Below, in pieces: positions 30,332 through 36,333 of a stretch of DNA of 36,333 nt; the first letter of the stretch is position 1, and every line of letters starts with the position of its first letter. The DNA is from a virus. Under the pieces are notes generated by a model. It was not told where the DNA came from and searched no databases. It worked only from the letters and a program-made list of their open reading frames with translations. The position numbers and the translations under genes are program-made. Where the stretch lies: the IMG/VR virus record IMGVR_UViG_3300035199_000428, positions 1 to 36,333 of that record; one strand, given 5' to 3'.

Positions 30332-33300
30332 ATGTCGAATTGTTGTTGTGTTACTCCACCGCCAACGGAAGTTACAACTGGGGCATGTTGTTTCTTAGAC
30401 TCGTCTATCGTACAGGTTCCAAATTATGTCATTTCGCATCAAGATCCCGAATATGTTAATGCTGTTGAGCATGATGGCGATCTTACATGTGAAGAAGAAG
30501 TAAATGTACTTGATTGCCTCTCTAGGACTAATAGTAGATTTTACTTGAATAGTGACTGCGTTGACGAAATAGTAGACAATTGCTCAGAAGTAACTTGTTT
30601 TATAGCTGACTCTAAGGTATTGCTGAGCGATGGAACTTATAAAAACATACAAGATGTTTCTATTGGCGATAAGGTAAAATCTCTAAACAGTGATAATAAT
30701 GTCATAGGTTTAGAAAGAACCGTTCTTGGTCGCAGAAAACTAGTATCTTTAAATGGATCGAAAGCTTTCTTTAGCTACGATCATCCAATTTATACTGAAG
30801 ACGGATTAAAGTCTGTAGATTCGGATGTCGCCTCTACTTTATATCCCCACCTAGATATCGTGGGGGATCTTGAGATTGGAGATGTAATTATAACTCCAAG
30901 AGGTGAAGAATCTGTTCAAACGATTGAGTTGAAAGAAAGCGATGAGGAAACAGCACTTTATGATCTAAAGTTAGACGGAAACAACATTTATTTTGTAGAG
31001 AACGTGGCTGTTCACAACTGTAGTAGAAGACCTTGTTGTGATTGGAGTACTCTTACTTGTACTTATAATTATGACGTGTGCGGTGGCGAGGGAGGAGGAG
31101 GAGGGGTAATCCACCCTAGAGCCATTAAAGAGATTGCTAGGGTTACGGGAGATGTGCACCAAACTCCTACTACCATTACAATTACTTACAGTTTTATAAT
31201 TGCAGGAACTATGATACTTAATGAAGGATATCCAGTTCATTCAAGTAGCACTCTTGAGTCCAGCGGTGTAACCCATGAACAATTTGTATCAACAACAGAA
31301 ACATCGTTGGCGATTTGGAAAGCAGCTTTTGAGCATATATGCCCTTGGCTTACGTTGAACTTTGTTAACTTAGGTGATGAGCTTGATAATAACATACCCA
31401 GTGATGGTAATATAGATACAACATATTCTATACCTAATAACAGTAATGTTGGAGATTTTAGGTTCGGAATGCATAAATTTGATGGACCTCGGAGTGTTTT
31501 AGCTCATGGATATTATCCTCAATCAAATAGTCGATTAGGATCAATAGGATCAGTAGCAGGTGATTCTCATTACGATTCTGCTGAAACATGGAGAATGGAT
31601 GGGGTTGACACAGGTTCTGGATTTACTATTAAAAGAACACTGGTTCATGAAATAGGACACATGATAGGTATTGCCCATCTGTGCAGAAATTGTGGGTTTA
31701 CAACTATTATGGCGGGCGGTGGGGCTAATGAAGGTATAGATTTTGATGTATTATGGCCTAATGGTGTAATAGGAAGTGCAACTGATTTAGATGGTCTTAA
31801 AGAAGTATATCCTCCTGCTACAAATAAGAGTTTAGTTAACAGGTGTAAGGACTGTACCTCTACCAGTACAACTCAAACTAGTACTACTACTACTACTACT
31901 ACCGCAAAACCAACCGGTGCTTGCTGTACTGATGAGGGAGATTGTCTTGGTACTGATTTAACTTCTCAAGAATGTTCAGGTTTAGGAAATTGGCATGAAG
32001 ATCAGGGCTGTGAAGTGTGCGACACTACGACTACTAGTACTACTAGTACTACTACTAGTACTACTGGTACTTCCACTACGACAACTACCGCAGGTCCAGC
32101 ATGTCCTGATGAATCATGTGAGCCTCATTATTGGGCGGCTGATTTTGAAGGTTGTCCTGAAGCACATAGTACAGTTCTTTGTGTACCAAATGTAAATAAT
32201 ACTTATTCAGGAACTGGAGAATATAGTTGTGGAGGTGGGTTTAGTGGTTCCTGGAAGTGTGATCCAACTAAAGCCGGTGACGATCCTGCTAGATGGACAG
32301 TTTTAAGTTTTTCCACTGATTGTTTTACAGGAGTGTCTTTGACTGGAGCAACTCTTAGTCCAGGAGATTCTCAAAATCCTCCGACGTGGGAGTTTACAGC
32401 AACTGGAGCTGGTAATTGTGGCTGTTGTGGGGGGGGGACAACAACAACATCAACACCGCAGACTGGTTGTTGCTGTGTTGATCAAGGTGGTGGTAGCTGG
32501 TCGTCATCCGGTGGTAAGACAGAAGAGGAGTGTACGGCTAGTGCTACTACGACAAAGTGGTTTGCTACAGACGACGGATCTTGTTATAACGTTGAGTGTT
32601 CAGATCCTGAACCTGATCCTGAACCTCCCACTGGTGATCCTGAACCTCCCACTGGTGATCCTGAACCTCCCACTGGTGATCCTGAACCTCCTGTTGGTCC
32701 TCCTGAACCTCCTGGAAAACGATCTACTACAACTACTCCTGAGCCACCACCGGCATGTCCTGAGACGGCGTGTAGTCCACATTACTGGTCGATTAATTTT
32801 CAAGGTTGTCCTGTAGAAGTAAATACGGTAATTTGTGGAGATAACGATGGCAACAATAAGTACTCAGGAAAGGATGAATATAGTTGTGGGGGCAGCTTTA
32901 GCGGATCTTTCGTTTGCGATCCAAGTAAGTATGCTGATGACCCTTATAGATGGACAAGTCCTGAACTTAGTACGGATTGTTTTACAGGAGTGTCTTTTAC
33001 TGGAGAAATTCTTAGTCCAGGAGGTGCTGATACGCCTCATACTTGGGAGTTTACAGCGACCGGTCTTGGTGGTTGTGGTTGTTGTACAACCACTACCACG
33101 GCAACTCCAGGATCTTGCTGTAATACTGAAACTGGACAATGTACGGAGTATGACTATGTAACGTGTATTAATCTAGCAACAACAGTCAACTTTGCGTCTT
33201 TAATGTGGATTGATGGAGGATGTGAAGATTGTCCGCAACCCACAACTACTCCTGGACCAGGAGAAGGATTAGGAGCTTGTTGTTTTGAAACAGAAGATGG

Positions 33301-35833
33301 AATCGATTGTAAGAATAATCTAACTGATGCAGAATGTGCATTTGAAGGAACTGAAGACACTGTACCTGGCTTTTTCCTAGGAAAGACGTGTATTGACGTA
33401 GGATGTATAACAAGTACGACTACTACGACCACGACTACGTCAGAGCCTACGACTACGCCGAAACCGTCTGACTATCCTGATGGATGTTATGTGTGTAGAT
33501 CCTGCGTTGATAAAATAATCGGAGTCCTAGCCAACAGTGATGAATGTATGTTCTACAGTAACTGTTTATACTATGAAAAAAATTATCCCAGTTGTGTTTA
33601 TGCACTAGAGAAAAAAGAAGTTTGCGAACTGGCTTGTGCTATCACAACTACCACAACTACTACAATCGAGCCTACAACTACGACCACGACTACGTCAGAA
33701 CCGGAAGATACTACGACCACGACCACGACAGATCCGGAAGATACTACGACCACGACAGATCCTTCGGGCGATCCAGGTGACGAGGGTGCTTGTTGTGTCC
33801 TAGGTGCGATGGATAATAAATGGCGTTGTAATATACACACGAGATCTCAGTGCGATACTCTTCGATCTACGACACTAACAATTTTCCATAAAGATACAGC
33901 TTGTGAGCCTTCCCCTTGTCCTCCTGATCCCACTACTACTCCTGATCCAGATGATCCCTGTGGTGGAAATAAATGTACTTGGAAATACCAAGATAACGAA
34001 ACACCTGAAGGTGTGTGGACCTTAATAGAGACATGTCCCGAGGGTTGTCAATGTCCAGAGCATGGAGCAGAACCTCTTGGTGGTGAATTTACAACATTCA
34101 AATGCATACCAGGGACTACAACCACAACTCCTGAACCTACGACCACAACAACTACTACACTAGCTCCAGAACAGATGTATTCATGCAAAAGCCAGCTTAT
34201 TGATGGCTTCGAAACGCGGTCATGTCAAATAGACGAGAATGGAACACAAACAAAGGAACAATGTGAGAAAGATTGCGTTGTTGTAGAATACGGTTTTTGT
34301 TGTGATACAAGTCATGTTGCAGAGCCTGATTCTGGAAACGGAAAATGCAAGAAAGATCCCGCCGGTCTCCCATACACCTCTCAGGATAAGTGTGACACCG
34401 CTGGTGGTATATGGTATGACGACGAAATTGAAAGTTGCTTTGACTGTCCCGTCACTCCAACCACAACCACAACCACTGGACCTCCTCCACTGGGAGTTTG
34501 TTGTCCAGGATTTTTGGGTGATTGTAGCATTACTATTGAAGCTGAGTGTTACCACGATACGATTGAGGGAGCTGGAGGAGAATGGACATCATATAGCGAT
34601 ACTTTTACTCCAGAAGGGCAACCTACTTGTGACGAGGTTTGCCCAAAGGGTACTTGTTGTTACTATGGGGGTGCATGTGAAGCTTTAACACAGAAGGCTT
34701 GCGGTCTCTTGCCAGATTCCGTTTGGTATCAGAAGAACAGTCAAATAAATCCGAACGCCACCCCGCCGGATTGTGAAACTTGTCCTACACCACCACCAAA
34801 CTCATGTCATTGTGCTAATCCTTCATTAGATACTATAAATGATTTTGGAAAAGATATTGGATACACCTTTAAAACCAACTGTATAACCAGTGAAAAAAGT
34901 ACGCCGTGTGATGGGGAATGTGAATGGATCGTTAGAGGTGGACCGGAATTAGGTGCTGATTATATTCATTTCGTGCCCACTTTAGAAGGTCAAGGTCAGT
35001 TTGCTCACTCATTCTTTGCTATTACTAATAAAAACCTCGATAATTACTGTGGCACATGTGATAACACAACGTGTTATTGGAAAGAATCTGACGGCAAATG
35101 GGAACGGGATTACGTGCAAAGCTTAGAGTGTTGTGATGGATATGAATGTGTCGAACCGAATTATACTCCCGAACGTAATGCAACAGCCTCAACGCCCTGT
35201 AAGACAACCACTACAACAACAGAAGCTCCAGGAGTCTGTTGTGATACGGAATTAGGAGAGTGTACTACTCGTACTAAAGAAGATTGTACTGGTGATAGAT
35301 ATTCCTTCTTAGAGGGAGATTGCGATGTTTGTCCCTCCGCAACACACGGTCTTTGTTGTTTTGAGAGTGATGAATCCCCGCCCGTAAAGCAATGTTCGTA
35401 TCTCACAGAGCCAGAGTGTTCAGATCTTCACGGAGATTGGTATCAAGGACAACAACTTGAGAATTGCAACGAGATTTGTGCTGAAGATCCGGGTGAGTGG
35501 CATTGTAGTGCCGGGGACGGGTGTTATCGGGGGGCAGGGGGTTATTATACCTCATTTGATGATTGTGCAGGCATTGGTATAGACGACCCAGAAACAGAAA
35601 ACAAATGTGGATGGGGATCTTGTTGTCATACATACAAATATCCAGGCTATGAAGTGGTTTATACAAGCTGTATGATGACAGACAAGCAGGGGTGTGACTG
35701 GTGGACAGACCAGGATTGGACCATATCCGCAGTTTTCCACCCTGGAAAGACATGTAGAAGAAGAGACCCTGCAACCTGGGGCTCCACAGCTGATGATTAT
35801 GTAGTGGCACCATGTGCTACCCCTTACGGCTAA
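30332..35833 (+). CDS. Intein-metzincin-Cys-repeat giant virion protein
   Basis: 1833 aa. Order: Cys-rich start (1-88); Hint/mini-intein (89-229, cut sites C89 and N229/C230); Gly linker; metzincin zinc protease (about 260-495) with HEIGHMIGIAH (439-449) and Met-turn TIM (M460); then Thr linkers alternating with about a dozen Cys-rich units of GACC type, e.g. at 529, 927 and 981. Two paralogous domains of about 110 aa occur at 590-699 and 808-918. Pro-rich DPEPPTG repeats lie at 762-789. Probably a surface adhesin/enzyme of the virion, since GACC-type units and the Thr linkers suit an extracellular stalk. Ribosome site weak (GGGG at 9 nt). Confidence 0.75.
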   Translation: MSNCCCVTPPPTEVTTGACCFLDSSIVQVPNYVISHQDPEYVNAVEHDGDLTCEEEVNVLDCLSRTNSRFYLNSDCVDEIVDNCSEVTCFIADSKVLLSDGTYKNIQDVSIGDKVKSLNSDNNVIGLERTVLGRRKLVSLNGSKAFFSYDHPIYTEDGLKSVDSDVASTLYPHLDIVGDLEIGDVIITPRGEESVQTIELKESDEETALYDLKLDGNNIYFVENVAVHNCSRRPCCDWSTLTCTYNYDVCGGEGGGGGVIHPRAIKEIARVTGDVHQTPTTITITYSFIIAGTMILNEGYPVHSSSTLESSGVTHEQFVSTTETSLAIWKAAFEHICPWLTLNFVNLGDELDNNIPSDGNIDTTYSIPNNSNVGDFRFGMHKFDGPRSVLAHGYYPQSNSRLGSIGSVAGDSHYDSAETWRMDGVDTGSGFTIKRTLVHEIGHMIGIAHLCRNCGFTTIMAGGGANEGIDFDVLWPNGVIGSATDLDGLKEVYPPATNKSLVNRCKDCTSTSTTQTSTTTTTTTAKPTGACCTDEGDCLGTDLTSQECSGLGNWHEDQGCEVCDTTTTSTTSTTTSTTGTSTTTTTAGPACPDESCEPHYWAADFEGCPEAHSTVLCVPNVNNTYSGTGEYSCGGGFSGSWKCDPTKAGDDPARWTVLSFSTDCFTGVSLTGATLSPGDSQNPPTWEFTATGAGNCGCCGGGTTTTSTPQTGCCCVDQGGGSWSSSGGKTEEECTASATTTKWFATDDGSCYNVECSDPEPDPEPPTGDPEPPTGDPEPPTGDPEPPVGPPEPPGKRSTTTTPEPPPACPETACSPHYWSINFQGCPVEVNTVICGDNDGNNKYSGKDEYSCGGSFSGSFVCDPSKYADDPYRWTSPELSTDCFTGVSFTGEILSPGGADTPHTWEFTATGLGGCGCCTTTTTATPGSCCNTETGQCTEYDYVTCINLATTVNFASLMWIDGGCEDCPQPTTTPGPGEGLGACCFETEDGIDCKNNLTDAECAFEGTEDTVPGFFLGKTCIDVGCITSTTTTTTTTSEPTTTPKPSDYPDGCYVCRSCVDKIIGVLANSDECMFYSNCLYYEKNYPSCVYALEKKEVCELACAITTTTTTTIEPTTTTTTTSEPEDTTTTTTTDPEDTTTTTDPSGDPGDEGACCVLGAMDNKWRCNIHTRSQCDTLRSTTLTIFHKDTACEPSPCPPDPTTTPDPDDPCGGNKCTWKYQDNETPEGVWTLIETCPEGCQCPEHGAEPLGGEFTTFKCIPGTTTTTPEPTTTTTTTLAPEQMYSCKSQLIDGFETRSCQIDENGTQTKEQCEKDCVVVEYGFCCDTSHVAEPDSGNGKCKKDPAGLPYTSQDKCDTAGGIWYDDEIESCFDCPVTPTTTTTTGPPPLGVCCPGFLGDCSITIEAECYHDTIEGAGGEWTSYSDTFTPEGQPTCDEVCPKGTCCYYGGACEALTQKACGLLPDSVWYQKNSQINPNATPPDCETCPTPPPNSCHCANPSLDTINDFGKDIGYTFKTNCITSEKSTPCDGECEWIVRGGPELGADYIHFVPTLEGQGQFAHSFFAITNKNLDNYCGTCDNTTCYWKESDGKWERDYVQSLECCDGYECVEPNYTPERNATASTPCKTTTTTTEAPGVCCDTELGECTTRTKEDCTGDRYSFLEGDCDVCPSATHGLCCFESDESPPVKQCSYLTEPECSDLHGDWYQGQQLENCNEICAEDPGEWHCSAGDGCYRGAGGYYTSFDDCAGIGIDDPETENKCGWGSCCHTYKYPGYEVVYTSCMMTDKQGCDWWTDQDWTISAVFHPGKTCRRRDPATWGSTADDYVVAPCATPYG
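30596..31018 (+). other. Hint domain / mini-intein (141 aa)
   Basis: Encodes residues 89-229 of the giant protein. Block A-like CFIADSKVLLSDGTYKNI begins with Cys; a His-containing block (SYDHPIYTEDGLKSV, H151) suits the catalytic block B; the end LYDLKLDGNNIYFVENVAVHN is a classic block F/G, followed by C230. All residues for Cys-type protein splicing are present. At 141 aa there is no room for a homing endonuclease. A bacterial-intein-like (BIL) domain is the main alternative. Confidence 0.82.
32615..32698 (+). repeat. 21-bp tandem repeat, 4 copies
   Basis: GATCCTGAACCTCCCACTGG (T) repeated three times exactly plus one variant, encoding DPEPPTG units that form a rigid Pro-rich spacer between Cys-rich domains. 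Confidence 0.9.
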
Positions 35834-35836
35834 TAA

Positions 35837-35856
35837 TTTTATTTTATTTTATTTTA
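35837..35856. repeat. TTTTA pentamer repeat
   Basis: Four TTTTA units in the short gap between the giant gene and the glycosyltransferase. Simple AT tract, no hairpin, so not a terminator. Confidence 0.6.
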
Positions 35857-35881
35857 AGAATTTTAGGAAAGGAAAAAGAAA

Positions 35882-36333
35882 ATGCAAAAACTAACTATTG
35901 GAATGGCTCATCACACTGATTTTGATGGAGCGTATTTTACGATTCAAGACATTAGAAAGGAGTTAATATTTAACAATAGGGGAGATTTACTACAAAATAT
36001 CGAATTTGTTATTGTAGAGAACAATAAAGACAGTAACCATGGCAGAACTCTTGAAAGGTTTGCTCGTAATAACGTTTCACCAGTAAATGTTATAAAGTTA
36101 GACTCAACCTATGGAACTTCTGCTACCAGAAATAAGATTGTAGAAGAGGCGACAGGACAGTTTGTATTAGTACTAGATTGCCATGTAATGCTATGCCCTA
36201 CAGTCAAAGTAATAGAGGATTTATTTACCTTTATGGAGTATAATAGAAACACAAACAACCTTTATTCGGGCCCTTTGGTGTATGATAATATGAGAAGTAT
36301 ATCTACTCACTATAATGACGAGTGGGGTGGGCA
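35882..36333 (+). CDS. Glycosyltransferase family 2-like (partial)
   Basis: Truncated by the window end; 150 codons seen. GT-A fold: the N-terminal strand LTIGMAHHTDFDGAYFT, then FVIVENNKDSNHGRTL, YGTSATRNKIVEEATGQFVL and VLDCHVML. The D-C-H triplet takes the place of the usual DxD metal motif (DxH variant). It transfers a sugar from a nucleotide donor. AGGAAAGG precedes the ATG. It fits the sugar cassette at 12.7-16.3 kb. Confidence 0.75.
   Translation, partial: MQKLTIGMAHHTDFDGAYFTIQDIRKELIFNNRGDLLQNIEFVIVENNKDSNHGRTLERFARNNVSPVNVIKLDSTYGTSATRNKIVEEATGQFVLVLDCHVMLCPTVKVIEDLFTFMEYNRNTNNLYSGPLVYDNMRSISTHYNDEWGG

Noticed and set aside
32418-32816. 132-codon alternate frame in the giant gene
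   Set aside because: Leu/Val-rich repeats arise from reading the Pro-rich tandem repeat out of frame.
33598-33840. Antisense frames rich in Val/Ser opposite the Thr linkers
   Set aside because: They are complements of ACN repeats coding poly-Thr; low complexity only.

Overview
The window is part of the genome of a tailed double-stranded DNA phage (Caudoviricetes). The evidence is a terminase large subunit, a portal, a prohead protease/scaffold gene, a decoration protein and a major capsid protein in canonical order, followed by giant fibre/adhesin genes. No integrase or repressor is visible, so a virulent life cycle is plausible. The host cannot be named. Sigma70-type promoters on the left, and phage-carried CMP-Kdo and GDP-mannose chemistry, fit a Gram-negative host (inference).

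Region 1 (about 1-9.2 kb, all leftward) is a dense early/accessory region of very small genes. It is built from short transcription units, each with a consensus -35/-10 promoter, usually with CGATA in the spacer, and often a leader ending in CACGAAAGG. Eight copies of an ungapped 81-bp element made of mutually complementary arms around a GC-rich palindrome sit at the unit boundaries, each 27-59 bp upstream of the next promoter. Several units end in a tiny membrane peptide of 19-35 residues just before the element. Recognisable products are a DUF932 protein, a GP88-family protein, small zinc-ribbon proteins, a possible PD-(D/E)XK nuclease and a tRNA-Asp with its own promoter.

Region 2 (9.2-9.9 kb) is a non-coding divergent junction rich in small hairpins, where transcription polarity switches.

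Region 3 (9.9-20.3 kb, rightward) carries a Thr-linker structural protein, a gp55-like late sigma factor and an HTH/coiled-coil protein. A surface-sugar cassette follows (KdsB, KpsC/KpsS-like transferase, methyltransferase, cupin without a normal start, GDP-mannose dehydratase). Then come an HNH nuclease, a SET-domain protein, an ERCC4-type nuclease, a ClpP-like protease and TerL, mostly with 1-14 bp overlaps.

Region 4 (20.3-36.3 kb, rightward) holds portal, protease with a nested scaffold start, decoration protein, major capsid protein, a strong terminator, a small fibre-like protein, a 1414-aa fibre with YadA-like repeats, and an 1833-aa protein. That last protein combines a 141-aa Hint/mini-intein domain, a metzincin-type zinc protease and about a dozen Cys-rich GACC-type repeats joined by Thr linkers. 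The window ends inside a glycosyltransferase gene. Three copies of TGTGTATAAT without a -35 precede late genes and may be the sites read by the gp55-like sigma factor.

The strongest candidates for undescribed biology are the 81-bp boundary element with its tiny membrane peptides, and the intein-metzincin-Cys-repeat protein.
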